Assembly: GCA_007449985.2 (NCBI GenBank)
Contig: VIIQ02000564.1
Location: 1-64,000 of the forward strand
Reading direction: 5' to 3'
Length of the DNA: 64,000 nt
Origin: Desmodesmus armatus
Lineage: Eukaryota > Chlorophyta > Chlorophyceae > Sphaeropleales > Scenedesmaceae
Made by a program: the position numbers and the translations under genes. A model generated the notes under the pieces. The model was not told the origin of the DNA. It saw only the letters and a program-made list of their open reading frames with translations, and did not search any database. Within the stretch, counting starts at the first letter, position 1; every line of letters starts with the position of its first letter. Positions 45,122 through 57,486 of this stretch are shown here, one piece after another.

Positions 45122-46606
45122 ATGGCGCAAAACAGACGCCACAAGCACAGCGATAGCATTCATCTACATATTTACTTTTCGTTTCTATTGCTGTTGCTCG
45201 TGCTCAACGGCACTGCTGCATCACATGGCCAAGACAGCAGCAGCAAACGACGCTTGCTGCAGGAAGCCCTGCTACCAGACCTAGTGTTTGACAAGCAGCC
45301 TCCTAGTAACAGTATTTCAGCACCGGTATGCTGGGGCTGGAAGTCCACGCAGTGCCTCACCAGCAATGACATGCCAGCCTTTGCGCTGTTGGGTGACAGC
45401 ATTACTGACCTTGGGTTCAAAGCCGATGGCTGGGCAAGGTTGCTGGAAGCAGCGTATGGTGGAGCAGTCAATGCAGTCAACTATGGCATCCCAGGTGCCA
45501 ACAGTAGCCAGGCGGACGTTCTGCTGGATAAGCTGCTTGAGCAGTGGGGGTCCCAGCTGCAGCAAGTGAAGCTGGTGACAATTTGCTTTGGGGCAAATGA
45601 TGCTGTCAAGCCACACATTTCCAACAAGCACCTCCCCGTGCCGAAATTCAAGGAGAACCTGCAGCGCCTGGTCAGTCGGTTGCAGCAGAAGGGCATCACC
45701 AGGATAGTCCTGGTCACGCCACCACCAGTGGGCCTGCGCAGTGACAGGGACAATGGACTCACAGCCAACTATGCAGCGGCAGTGACAGAGCTGGCCAAGG
45801 AGCTGCAGCTGGAGTCTGTGGACGTGTACAGCGCCATCATGGCGGTTGAGCGGTGGCAGGTGGGTCGAGGAGTACACAACACACATCAGGCTGAGGGTGG
45901 CAAGGGCCTCAGCAAGCTAGTCAACCACGCCTATTGCACAACCTCGGCACTTGCCCTGCTGCATAGTACTAATACATATGAAGATTCCCAGGGGGGGGGG
46001 GCACCTCCCACCGCACAGTATAGCCTGCTGCAGCAATGCACCGCGTAGCAGCATTTGCACAATTTTGACTGCTGTTGGTGCCCGTTCCTGTCGGTATTGA
46101 GAGTATGGTGTCATGATGACAATGACATTTGCATTAGAAGACTTGCATTAAAGTCTCCAACAGCAACTGTACATGCATGCTGCCGGTGCACATGCCTGCA
46201 GGACAAGGCGCTGCAGCCTGACCAGCTGCACCTGTCAAGTGTGGGCCAGAAGGTGTTCTTCAACAGTGTATGGCAGCTGCTGGCCAACAGCTCAGACTTG
46301 AGCCCTGCCGCACTGGGAGCACGTCAGCAGCAGCAGCAGCCTTCAGCTGAGGCTCAACAGGCAGCGGTGGTGCTGGAGCAGGTGCCACAGGAGCAGCAGC
46401 AGCAGCAACAGCCCGAGCAGCAAGCACAGCAGCAACATGGTGCTGATGCTGACAGCTCAGCTTTGCCTGTTGGAGGAGGCAAAGCCATGAGCAACGTGCT
46501 GTGCATCTTTGTGGTGCTGGTCTTCTTGGCGATTGTCACAGAGGCAAAGCGTGTTTCCCACAGCAGTGTTGGCGGGGATGGGGCTGGCCGGAAAGTGGCA
46601 CCCTGA
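45122..46606 (+). CDS. GDSL/SGNH hydrolase copy 3
   Basis: Exon 1 is 45122-45859 and exon 2 is 46202-46606, phase 0, 380 residues. The start is the ATG matching copy 2 (MAQNR). The catalytic set is the same: GDSIT, CFGAND and DQLHLS. The signal peptide and C-terminal helix (NVLCIFVVLVFLAIV) are also present. It differs from copy 2 in the region after block III (ISNKHLPVPKF for APLWHLPIPKF) and around IPGANSSQADVLLDKLLEQ, so substrate preference may differ. Its intron is unrelated in sequence to those of copies 1 and 2 and contains a G11 run at 45989, marking it as the older branch of the cluster. Confidence 0.88.
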
Positions 46607-47406
46607 AGGCAGTTGTCCAATGTTAATGTTGTTGGGCAAAGGGCCCCCCCTGCTGGCCAAAATGTGGCCTTGCAACCACATTCCATCCTCGGCATGAACG
46701 GTGCAAGTAGGCTTCACCACAGGGTGTGCTGGGAGTTGACAAACGCTGGCCACACCACTCAGTGCAGTCACTGCTGCCACTAGCAACCGTGGAGCACTGC
46801 CTGGCATAGAAGCAAGCTTGATGTATATGGAGGTTAAGCAGGTTGGCATTGATGTCTGACCTTTCTGGCTCGAGAAGCTAAAGGCCAATTCAAATTTTTC
46901 AGAATGCGATCAAACAGAATGGTACTGCCTTGATTCTGGCTGCTCACTTGCAACTACTGCTCTTCGTTATTATTTTCGTTCATAAAAGTAGTCAAGCATT
47001 GCTGACGTACCTTTCAGCCTGACATCCAGCACGTGTTCCAAAGTTGTGCTGGTCATGCCCGCATGCAGCAGCCCTTGCTACTATCACACTGCGCAAAACA
47101 GTTCGTTTCGAACTCAGCACTGAGATTTCTCACGGTTGTGATATCGGGCACGTGACAGTGACAAAACATAAAAACGTGCCACGCCTGCACTTCTGCCTCG
47201 TGGTGTCGCGTTGGCTCTCCTTCTGCTCTTTGTCCAGGTATTCCACACATCTTCTGTTGCTGTACGTTCGCTGTTCGTTCGCCAAAACCACGCCTCAAGC
47301 CTGGAGGAGAGAAGGTCGATACCTGCAGCCCAACAGTGCAGCCAGGTTCCACTTCCAGCAGGAAGCGTCAGGAACAGCCTCCCAAACCTTTCACACATTT
47401 TGCAAG
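46607..47406. other. Intergenic region before the PRPP synthase gene
   Basis: No supported gene. The last part (47200-47406) is open in all forward frames and may be leader sequence of the PRPP synthase transcript. Confidence 0.4.
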
Positions 47407-49879
47407 ATGGCGCTATCCCACAACGCCAACAGCAGCAGGCGGCTTGATGGTGCTGCAGACGCACGCAGGTCGTCTTGCACCTCGCGACCTGCCCAACCAG
47501 CCAAGTTTACGGCCAAGGTGAGCGTCGTTCATCATTTTGGACATGATTGCTGAAGCAAAGGCTGTTGCAGCAGCATCAGCACCTGCAGCTGTAAGCAGTA
47601 GCCTGTTGCTGCTGCTGCTGCAGCTGATCCAGCCCCAGCCTGCGTTGCTATACCCGCACAACCCAGCAACGGCAGATTCTGTCTCTTTTGGCTCTGCAGA
47701 AGCCCTTTTACAACCAGAGCACGGAAATCCACGCCACTCTGAAGGAGTCTCTGACTGCCATTGAGCCGCGCCTCTTCAACGGCACTGCCAACGGCTTTGT
47801 GCCCGGCCGGCCAGTGCTGGAGGTGCCAGGCTGGCGTGAGCGTTACACCAACACAGTAGCAGCAACCAACAGCAACTATAATGCAATGAGCAGGCTGCGC
47901 ATCTTCTCGGGCACCTCCAACCCGGTGAGCTGACAGGCTGACTGGTTGCACCCAACCCACCACTGAAAACAGCTCAAGCTGGCTGGGACGTCCCTGTCTG
48001 TGGGGGGAAAGGTGCAATCACAGTAGCAGAGGTGTTGCGTTGCAAACAGGGTGGCTGCAAAGCATGCATGGCTGCTTACTGCTGCTGCATGCAACCCTTG
48101 CTCGCCCTTTGGCCCTGCCTTCTGCACCAGTAAGCAGGCCTGATCCTGACAGCCTGGGCGGGGCAAGTTGCAGACTGGTGTCCATGCTGAACGCACTCTT
48201 GTCTGCCTGTGTGTGCTTGCCTGATGCGACTGTTCAGGTGTTGTCTGCTGAGGTTGCCTCATACCTGGGCATGGAGCTTGGCAAGATCAAGATTAAGCGC
48301 TTTGCTGACGGCGAGATCTATGTGCAGGTCCAGGTACGGGTTGCACACAAGGGCTAATGCCTTGTTCCTGCTGATGCCTTGTTCAACCTGGTAGCCGCTT
48401 ACTGGCCTTGACAACAGCTGGCAGGAACTAAATCTCATCACTACAACACATCAATCTCATGCTGTCATGTCATGCTACTGGTGGCGCTTTGTCATGCTGC
48501 TGGTGGCACGTCGGTCAACAGCTTGCTGCTGCTGTAGTCCCGCTGGTGGCTGATCGCTGCTGTGCTGTGCTGATCGCAGGAGTCCATCCGTGGGTGTGAT
48601 GTGTTCCTGGTGCAGCCCACGTGCCCCCCAGTGAACGACCACCTTATGGAGCTGCTGGTCACCATTGATGCATGCAGGCGCGCCAGCGCACGCTCCATTA
48701 CAGCAGTGCTGCCTTACTACGGCTATGCACGTGCAGACCGCAAGACACAGGTGCGCAGCAGCTTAAGGCCACAGTAGTGGACACTGCTTTGCGTGCAGTG
48801 TTCTCCACAGCATCTTTGCCACGCGTGTGCCAGCAACTGTGCATGCAGCAGTTCCAGCATGGCTGCCGCCTGCATGTGTGGTGGTAGTGGTGCATCACCA
48901 ACAGACGCCCCTTTGGCGATCAGCTGCTGATCCCTGTTTTGTTTCTGTCCCCCCCCCCCCCCCCCCCGTATGACAGGGCCGTGAGAGCATTGCCGCCAAG
49001 CTGACAGCCAACCTCATCACAGAGGCCGGTGCTGACCGTGTGCTGGCGATGGACCTGCACAGCGGCCAGTGTGTCGGCTACTTCGACATCCCCGTCGACC
49101 ACGTGTACGGCGAGACTGTCATCCTCGACTACCTTGCATCAAAGCGCATCGCGACAGGCGAGCTGGTGGTGGTGTCCCCCGACGTGGGCGGTGTGGCGCG
49201 CGCGCGTGCGTTTGCCAAGAAGCTCAACGATGCGCCGCTGGCCATCATTGACAAGCGCCGCAGCACCCACAACGTCAGTGAGGTTATGCACCTCATCGGT
49301 GACGTGAAGGGCAAGGTGGCCGTGCTGGTGGATGACATGATCGACACGGCAGGCACCATCACCAACGCCGGCAAGGCGTTGCTGCAGGAGGGAGCCAAAG
49401 AGGTGAGGCGGTTGGCCTGACAGCAGCTGTCTGGGTTTTGCCTGCGGTGGTTTTGCAGTTCTTATGTGCGGTGGTGTGTTGTGAACATGACTTGCAGCCA
49501 GCCTTGGCATCTCAGCAAGGCAGTGTGCGTGCAGCTGGTGTTGGTCAAGTGCAGAATGCAGTTGGTGCGTGGCAACAGGCAGCAGGCTATATGGAACAGA
49601 TCGTGTGGACCAAATGGACTCAGCAAGTGATGTGTGTGCCCCTGCCCTTGCCTGTGTTTCCAACAGGTGTACGCGTGCACCAGCCATGCAGTGTTCAGCC
49701 CCCCTGCCATTGAGCGGTTGAGCAGTGGCGTGTTCAGTGAAGTCATTGTCACCAACACCATCCCAGTGGCCCCCGAGAACGTGTTCCCGCAGCTCACCAT
49801 CCTTTCAGTGGCCAACCTGTTGGGTGAGACCGTCTGGCGCGTGTACAACGCCAGCAGTGTGCAGGCGCTGCGCGATTGA
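47407..49879 (+). CDS. PRS: Ribose-phosphate pyrophosphokinase (PRPP synthase), probably plastid-targeted
   Basis: Six exons (47407-47517, 47700-47924, 48238-48333, 48580-48750, 48977-49402, 49667-49879) join in phase 0 throughout for 413 residues. The enzyme transfers pyrophosphate from ATP to ribose 5-phosphate, giving PRPP for nucleotide, His and Trp synthesis. The family core starts at RLRIFSG and continues with [57 protein letters not shown] and SPDVGG. The PRPP-binding loop is [10 protein letters not shown] at about residues 319-328. The ~105-residue N-terminal extension is rich in Ser, Arg and Ala at its start, as in transit peptides; it holds a Tyr/Asn-rich stretch of unknown use. The start ATG at 47407 is chosen because its frame fits the phase of exon 2. 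A C19 run sits just before the exon 5 acceptor. Confidence 0.93.
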
Positions 49880-52800
49880 TGCAACCCAGCAGCAACGCCA
49901 GCGGCGCTGTAGCAGCGGCTACAGCAGCAGCAGCAGGGTCCTTCGGTCTGCATGCTTGCTGCCTCGCAGCGGGGGTGCAGCAGCAGCAACGGCCTGGTCC
50001 ATGGGCTGTGTACATTGACAGTAGTAGTGACCTTGTATGCATCAACACAATCATTTGTGGTTATGGTGTGGGGCGTCTGTGCAGGTCGCAGTGTGCTGTT
50101 GGGGCTTTCTGTTGAGAGGGAGGGGTCTGGTGGGGTGCATGTGACGCTGTTGTGCGTAGGAGAGGGTTGCAAGGTTGTCGTGCTGCGGTGCGCGGCTGTA
50201 CCGATTGCGGTGGAGAGTGTTTGAAGAGTTTTGGCCCAGCGCGTGGCCTGGCCAGGGATGGCAGGGGCTGCTGGTGCGGCAGGCGGGCATGGTCACTGGG
50301 AGCATGGGGGCATGTAGAGTAGGCAGGGTGGGTCCAGCCCATTCCTGTGGCTGTATAGCCTCTTGTTGCCCTTTGCAACCGATGCAGTCGGCATTATATC
50401 CAGTCGGCGCTGCCTGTGCAGTCACTCGCAATCCTTGCGCAATGCCTGCGGGTTGCTGGTGCGTTTTTTGTCAGCCTTGCAGCTGTGTTGAGCTGCTTTG
50501 ATCGACACTGCTGTGTATGGAGCTGCTTCTGCCTGCCAATCACACATAGATAAGCCCCTTGCACCCTTTGTGCTCCTGTAGGCAAGGCTGTATGATTGAC
50601 GTTGGTTTTCTGGCAGCTGCTGCAGATGTTATGGCTTGGGAGGCTGCAGTGGTCTGCAGTGCACTGCGCAGCCGGTTTGTTTCATTAGCCAGGTCGCTGG
50701 GAGCATCTGTGCTCCTTGTGCACTGCGACAGCGCGAAGCTGTGTTGACAAGCTGAATAGCTTGTTGCTGCACGATTTTGCCCTCTGGGGATGTCGTCTTG
50801 GTGCAGCTGCGTAGTGTAATAGTGGCAAGTGCCAGTGCAGTGCAGGGTGTGGTTGTGTGCTGCTTCCAATCGTCCACCACCCTTGTTGCCTTGGCTGGGT
50901 CCTGGGTGGCTATGGTGGCTAGGCATTCTCCCAGGTGCTGTGCTTTCAGGCAGGCCTTCTAGCTAGTCAGCTAGTCATCCAGTTGGGGCTGGTGAGTGCT
51001 GTTGACAGGGCAGTTTGGCCTACGGTTGTCTGTAGGTGCTGTGTATTTCTGAGACATTGTTGGATTGCTTCATCAGTTGCATCTGGCGACCTTCTGTGTC
51101 TGTGCTCTGATGTGTTGTGATGCCCTCGCACGTAGGCGCAACACCTGCTATGATACGCAACTGGATTGTTATTGATAAAGCAGCAGGCTGCGCATCGCAG
51201 TGCGGTGGACTGGTGTGCATGCCAGCCATGTCACCCCGCCCTAGCAGCCAGGGTTTGCAGGTAGCACTGGCAGCATGGCTGGGCTCCTTGAATCGACTGC
51301 ATTCCTTTGATTGTTTGGTTGCTGTTCTGCTGCTCACTTCGGGTTTCAATAGTTCCGCCTTGGCCATCACAGCCTGTGTTGTGGTTGAGGCACACCGCCC
51401 TGCAGCACCATGGTGTGCGCACCTCCTGCAGCTAATGAAGTGCTCGGGGTGCAGGAGGGCGTGCACAGCAGTGCCGCCTGGAGCTGGCATGAATGCACAG
51501 ACAGAGTTGAAGTGTGTGCACGATTGTAACAAGAAAGGACTGGCACGTTGATACCTGCTGCCGGGACAGATTGACATTTGAGTGCACTGGCTTTCATACA
51601 CTGTCAACCCATACAATGTCAACCTGAAGTACTGCTGGCGGCTCATCCAGCGACCTTGGCGCTATGTCCATCGCTGCTTTCATCGCCCTCATTGCCATCA
51701 GATGGGCATGAGGTACGGCCCTCACAAAAGCGGCTTCCTTTCATTGTGGCAACAGGGGAGGGGGGGGGGCATGAAACCCCACCGGCTGGCCGAGTAATAA
51801 AGAACTGCTGGGGGCCCGAGGCATCCTTACCAATGATAAATATCAGATGCATCCTTCCAACCCCTATTCCAGCGCTGGCAGGTGCCCAGCGCCTGGCCCC
51901 AAAGGGTCTGGCCGTTGAACCCACACATATTTCCAGGTGTGCTTCAGCACGCAGCCGCACACACCTGACCGGCGGAAACAAGACGCCCCAACAAGGGGTA
52001 CTAGATACGCACACAGTCACAGTATTGCTCAGCATGTACAGGGCACCCGGCTCAGGGGCCAACACATTCTGCTCATCTGATGATGTGGCAGTGGTCAGTC
52101 GTCCATCTCTGTGTCTTCAGCTATCCTGGGTGTGTTGAGCATGCTGGCACCTTTTCATGGCCACAGCAGGTGGCACTACCACAGCCAGACACCAAGATGA
52201 TCCTGTCAACCTTTCCAACTGCTCCCTCCTTTTCACAGTGCCATCCCCTGTCCCTGTAGTTCATGTGTTGCACAGCCTGCAGGCACTGTCCGCAGTGTCA
52301 CGCAGGCAGCAGCTGCTTTCTTAGTCCTGAGGGCCGCATGGTGGTGACAAACAACAGGGCGTTCGCAACCCAGCCCTACAAACTTGGGATACTGGAGGCC
52401 ACAGCTCCCGCCTGGCAAATGCTCCGGCAGAACCCTGCAATAGCCGTTGCGTGTTCATCATCCAGTTGTCTTGTGTTGGAAGGCTGAATCTGATATTTAG
52501 AGGGTTGAGAAGCTTGAAGTACAGTATTTGTTGATGGGATAGGGTTGTAATACCTCCTCGCTGCTTGCCAAGCAGCTTGCAGCTGCCTCCTTTATGTAAG
52601 CATGCAGCCTGGTGCCTAATGACTGCACGGCATCCTGGTCACCAGGTCCCACCAGTGGCTGGCCCCTTGGCCAACAGCAGCGCCTTACTCATCCCCTGTA
52701 GCGTTCGTCATGGTTGGCATGCACTGACTCAAAGACAGACTAGCACTGTGGCCATGTCCAAGGACAACCTGGATGCAGCGCTGATTACACCGCCTGGAGG

Positions 52801-53317
52801 TACAGGCCTGTCCTGCACTACTTCAGCAGCGCCACTGACGGGCTGTCGGTTGATGAGGTGTCTGCGGTGAGAAGGCTGCACAAGCCCAAGGATTCACAGC
52901 CTGTACCAGGCCTGCCAGGCTGGTACAGGCTGTAGCAAATCAATGTGTGGCTGGCTCTCCTAGATTGAAGTTCCCTGAGGGTGTCGGCACCTTGACATTA
53001 GTAACTCAAGGCTTAACCAAGATATGAGTCCATTCCAGCACCCAACTTGCTGGACATTCAACACGTCTGATCGCTGCCAAGGTTGGCCTTGCGTCCGCCC
53101 GAAGGCCACTGACGAGGACGCGGTGACTGAAAGGTGAGCAAAATCTAGCTCAAGTCCCTGTTCTTTCCTCCTCACGTCTTCTCGTGGTTTGGCAACTGTA
53201 GGGTTTAAATCTCCATCGCGTTGGCAATATTACAGGTGCAGTGAGACTGCGTACGTCCAGCAAAGGCACAATCTGCAGGCCCAACACCACCTCGCACAGC
53301 AGCAACACACAGCAACC
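49880..53317. other. 3.4 kb intergenic region, no firm gene
   Basis: Contains a TGTAA possible polyadenylation signal at 50815-50819 and a G11 run near 51759-51769. The minus-strand ORF at 51643-52065 (140 residues) has no recognised domain. A short plus-strand frame near 52797-52870 reads YRPVLHYFSSATDGLSVDEV and could be an exon or remnant. A strong hairpin lies at 52897-52932. None of these forms a gene model. Confidence 0.5.
52897..52932. repeat. Perfect 13 bp inverted repeat, 10-base loop
   Basis: Arms CAGCCTGTACCAG at 52897-52909 and CTGGTACAGGCTG at 52920-52932. The loop GCCTGCCAGG is itself partly self-complementary. Confidence 0.8.
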
Positions 53318-54391
53318 ATGCAGACCATCGCCAAGTCCGCTCAGCGCTCTGCTGTGGCCAAGACAGCTGGTGCGTTGCGACCTGGTCTAATGGTATCATG
53401 AGTGTGCAATTCTGGCGTCCAACGCTAACGCGCCTCTCTGCATGCTCGCAGCTCGCACCCAGAAGCCCATGGTGGTGCGCGGTGAGTTCCTCTGCCGTGG
53501 CAGTCGATCTGCTCCTGGTCTACCGCGCCATGGCTTCTGATCTTAGTTGTATGATGTCTGCAGGTGCCGTGAAGTGCCAAGCCAGCAAGCAGACCGTGCA
53601 GAAGGCAGCAGCTGCTGTGACCAGCCTGCCCGCCCTGCTGGCAGCCAACCCTGCCTTTGCTCTGGTGGGTGCAATACTGCCATGGGTTTCTTGGTTGGGC
53701 TGTATGATTTGGGACGGGGCCATGCAGCAGGTTTTCAAACTTTTTTTGTCTGGTGGGGACCAGGGACAGCACAGCAGTGCCTGGGGGTGAGGGACACAGT
53801 GCTGTGCGTGACAAGGGGCCCAATCCACAGCATCGGCAACAGCGCCAGTCAAACAGCGGTCACTTTTATGCAAGGCTGCCTACCTTGCACATGACCGGCT
53901 GGGATCTCTGCAGGCTGTAGTAATGCACTGTAGTGGGTGGCAACACTGTTGCTCAGTACATGAACATGGGAGCAGCACAGCACAACAGCAAGTTTGTTGG
54001 GACGTGATCTCAGCCCTACTGCTTGGTATATGTCACCAGCTTTACCTGATAAGGCCGCTGCTGACGGCAGCACCATTCCGCCAGCTTGCCATGCAAGTGT
54101 ACACAGACCAGGTCAGCTCCTGCCAGTAAGCCCAACAGTGCGCATAGAAGTGCTGCTGCCCTGTCCTTAATTTCAGTTGGTATTCACTTACATTCTCATG
54201 CTGCTGGTATTGCCTTTGTGCAGGTCGACGACCGCCTGAACGGCGACGGTGTCGGCTACCCTCTGGGCATCAGCGACCCCGCCCTGGGCTGGGTGTTTGT
54301 GGGTGTTGCTAGCCTGGTCTGGATCCTGTACTTCATTGCACAGAAGGACTTCGGAGACTTCGAGGACAAGGACTCCGGCGTGGGCCTGTAA
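53318..54391 (+). CDS. psbW: Photosystem II reaction centre protein W
   Basis: Four exons: 53318-53369, 53452-53481, 53564-53664 and 54224-54391, for 116 residues. PsbW is a small thylakoid protein that stabilises PSII-LHCII supercomplexes. The precursor has a two-part targeting signal: a basic, Ser/Ala-rich stroma-targeting part (MQTIAKSAQRSAVAK to KCQASKQ), then a hydrophobic segment, LPALLAANPAFA, ending in an AxA-type cleavage site. The mature protein starts near LVDDRLNGDGVGYPLG. It continues with DPALGWVFVGVASLVWILYF, the single membrane helix, and ends QKDFGDFEDKDSGVGL. This matches the green-algal family along its whole mature length. Codon use in the last exon is strongly biased to C-ending codons (GAC, GGC, CTG), as expected for a highly expressed photosynthetic gene. 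Confidence 0.95.
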
Positions 54392-54798
54392 ATGCCTGGT
54401 TTCAGCTTAGCTCTGTGCTGGAGGTGGTGTGGGATCCATGCCTGCAGTTCCTCTGTGTCTCCCCTGAGTGTGGTGTGACTGTGTGACAGTGCAGGTTCCC
54501 TGAGGGTGTATGGGTGCAGCCTGAGGGCTTGTGCCCTGCAGCCAAGGGGTTGTGTGTGTGGTTTTGTGTGAGTTGGAGAGAGGTTGGTAGCGCACCAGTG
54601 CCAGCAGTGCCTGAGCAGGGCTGCACCATGTACACTGTACAGCTCTTGAACCAGCCTGCGCGCGTGTGCGGCTGACCCGTGGTCCTGCTGCGCTGTGTAT
54701 TGGTGACTGGTGTTGCTAGTGGTTTGTTTGGCTGAGCAGACGACTGGTTGCATCAGCAGCAGCTAGGCAGCCTGAGCAGCCGCTGCTGCCAACAGCCG

Positions 54799-54803
54799 TG
54801 TAA
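54799..54803 (+). terminator. Possible TGTAA polyadenylation signal of psbW
   Basis: TGTAA is the common green-algal polyadenylation signal. This copy is the first after the stop region, ~410 bases downstream. Its position fits, but there is no direct evidence of use. Confidence 0.35.
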
Positions 54804-56025
54804 CATGTCTCTGTACTGCCTGGTGTTTGAGGGAGGGAATATGTGTGCTGCATGGCGGGGTTCATTGAGGGTACTGGGGTCAGCTTGCTGCTACTGCCAG
54901 CAAAGCCCAAGGGGGCCACAGCTATCAGGCTACACCAGCGTCTGTGTGATGGGATTCAGCTGGCAGTGGTCGGATGCGCTGTACTTAAAGCAGCAGTGCC
55001 CACACAGCCTACCTTGCAGTCGTGTAGCAGACTCACAGACATGGCAGCTTCATGATCAGGGTACCTGTACTGGAGACGATCAACAACAGGGCAGATCTGT
55101 GTGGGAAGCAGCACACACAGGACTCACCAAGTAACACTTGCACTGCAAGTGTGAAGTCTTTGCAAACACTGGCAACAGCTGCCAGCACTGGCGCAAGTGC
55201 AAGCCAGCAAGCTGTCAAACCCCACGTGCACTGTGCAGGGCCGCCCTGTACAGGAATGTTGCTGTTTGCACACAGGACTAGTCAGAAATCACTGTAACAG
55301 CTAAATATCAGGACAGCTTCACCCTCTGCGATCTTACTACAAGCTAGGTATCACTCTACAGCCCCAAAATCAGTCCGGGACAAGATCCTGTGCGGTGTCT
55401 TGCCAAGTATGCAGCACACCTGAGTGTACTGTGGATGCCCCAATGGTGCGGCTGAATGTGTACCGGTGGCAGGCACATGTGTGCTAAACCCTAACCATCG
55501 ATCGAAGCATGTTGGTCAAATGATACCACCCCCTTCAAGGCTGTGTGGCCACAGTTTGAAGGGTGGGGCTTAGTGGTGAAGGGGGTTGCCCGCCTAGTGT
55601 ACACATCATGTGTACAACAGTGTTGGACCTCTGCATGTTCTGTAAACACCAGCTGAGGCCAGCACATCTGGCCATGAGGTACACCAACGGGAAGGTGCCT
55701 GCCTGCAAGCAAGCAAGCAGCTGAGCTGTTCAATCATGCACCGGCGTGATCAGCATCTCATGCGCACCTCGAGGTACAGGCGTAACCAGCATCGCATGCG
55801 CTCTCCGTGCACCTTGCAGCTGTTTCTCGCCAAAACCCTGCACCAGCTGCGGTTGTGGCAGCCGTGCTGCTCCGGGAGCCATGGCTTACCCAGAGGGTTC
55901 AGCAGTAGTAAACAATCTGCATTTTGAACTCAGGTGCTGCACTTTGCGAGTTGGCATGGCCTGCTGATGCCCCTGCCGGCATTTGAGGTGCACCATGCAT
56001 CAGTTCAGGTGGACGGGCCAGCCGA

Positions 56026-56541
56026 ATGCTGCTGCTGCCGCCGTTGCTGCTGCAGCCCTGCCACTGTGGCGGCGCACAGCAGCTGCGAGCAGGACAACAG
56101 CGCGCTGCTGCAGCTTTGTTTCGCGCTGCTGCCGTTGACGACACCTCAAAGCTGGCAGTGTCAGGGACAGGGGGCTCTAGGCTTCAGCTTCGGCTCTATG
56201 AACCTGAGGACGCAGGCACAGCTAACCACAATATGTCACCTGTGCATGTGGTGAGCTGCTTGGTGTACTACGCCACCTAGGAGGTGGAGTCCAACACTGC
56301 AAGCATAGTGCGCCCGGTGCTGCATCTGCAGCGCGCACTGCGCTGTGCGCATGCGTCAGCTGTTAGTATCCAGCTCTGCCTGCTTCATGACCAACAGACT
56401 CCTCAGGGGCTGGCAGCCACGCTGCAGCCAGCAGCGGCAGCGGTAGGGCTCGCGCCTGTACATGCTGATGGCAGATTGCAGCTAGCAGCAGCGGCAGCAG
56501 GCGGTGGTGCTGTCATTGTCAGCAGGCTATGCAGCAGCATA
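56026..56541 (+). pseudogene. Possible broken gene fragment
   Basis: One reading frame gives a plausible protein segment (DDTSKLAVSGTGGSRLQLRL, then EPEDAG and SPVHVV). It stops at a TAG at 56278 and continues in the same frame with EVESNTASIVRPVLHLQRAL to 56541. The frame on both sides of the stop suggests decay or a very short intron. No family is recognised. Confidence 0.25.
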
Positions 56542-56598
56542 TGACGATGACTTCAGCCTGCACTGCCATGATGGCTTCTAATCACGACGTTGCAAAGG

Positions 56599-56623
56599 GC
56601 GGTACAGGGGTTGCCTGTACCGC
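56599..56623. repeat. Perfect 10 bp hairpin
   Basis: Arms GCGGTACAGG and CCTGTACCGC with the loop GGTTG. It shares the GGTACAGG core with the hairpin at 52897-52932. Confidence 0.75.
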
Positions 56624-56956
56624 ATACAGCCCATGGTCTGTCCGTGCAACATCAGATGGTGAGCAATCCTGCCCGCTCACGGAGCAACCATTGCACTCCT
56701 GCAGGCCCGTGTCACTAACTAACTGACGTGAATCCTGGTCGTACTGCGTAAGGCTTGGTAGCACCCCCTGTTATGGTGCAAGGTGCAAGGTGCTGACCGT
56801 GTCCCTTTCGTGTTTTGACACGTCGTGTGATGGCACATCACTCAGTGAGTTGCATCGGGCAGGTACATGTCATTATGACCAGCCTGGTCACGAAAGGCGT
56901 GACGTTGACAGGATAGGTTCACAAAGTGCGCTGCGACACGCGAGCAGCCAGAGAAC

Positions 56957-57486
56957 GTGTGTGCGCTGCAGGCTGGCTCACCCCCAAATGTCTGGCTGGA
57001 ACAGTGTGCTGCAGAATCAAGCTGCCTGCCCATTGTCTTGCGCAGCCTCGCACAGCAGCTGGCCGGGCAACGTGCGACAGCAGCGCAGCAGCTGGCTGAA
57101 TTCAGTGATACAGCAGCACAGCAGCTGGCCGAACACAAGGCTGCAGCAGAGCGACAGCTGGCCGCGCCAAGGGCACAACTGTTGAACAGTGCAGCGGCTG
57201 TCCGAACGAAAGGCAATGACAGCGCAGCAGCTGGCTGAGCTCAGGGAGCTTGTCATGCAGCCACAGCTGCAGGAAGCCACACAGCTTTAGATAGAAGCCA
57301 CACAGCAGCAGCAGGCTGCAGCAGGGCAGGGCGTGCAGGTGGATGGCTTGCAGGCCAGCGACAATTGCCTTGACCATGTGATGCACTCCCTCCAAGGGAG
57401 TTGGCAAGTGCTTGTTTGCACTGCTTATGTGCGTAGTGGCATGCCAGTGGGCCGGGGTATGTCCTTGCTGCTGAGAGGCCCCTGAA
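56957..57486 (+). pseudogene. Possible coiled-coil gene fragment with frameshifts
   Basis: The first frame (56957-57238) has repeated AQQLAE/AQQLAG heptad-like motifs from an imperfect ~45 bp repeat. After 57190 the pattern continues in another frame (RKAMTAQQLAELRELVMQPQ) up to a TAG at 57287. Downstream an open frame reads to 57486. This could be an exon set of a coiled-coil protein or a decayed gene. No family is recognised. Confidence 0.25.

Noticed and set aside
51643..52065. 140-residue minus ORF
   Set aside because: No recognised domain and no supporting exon; kept only as a note in the intergenic entry.
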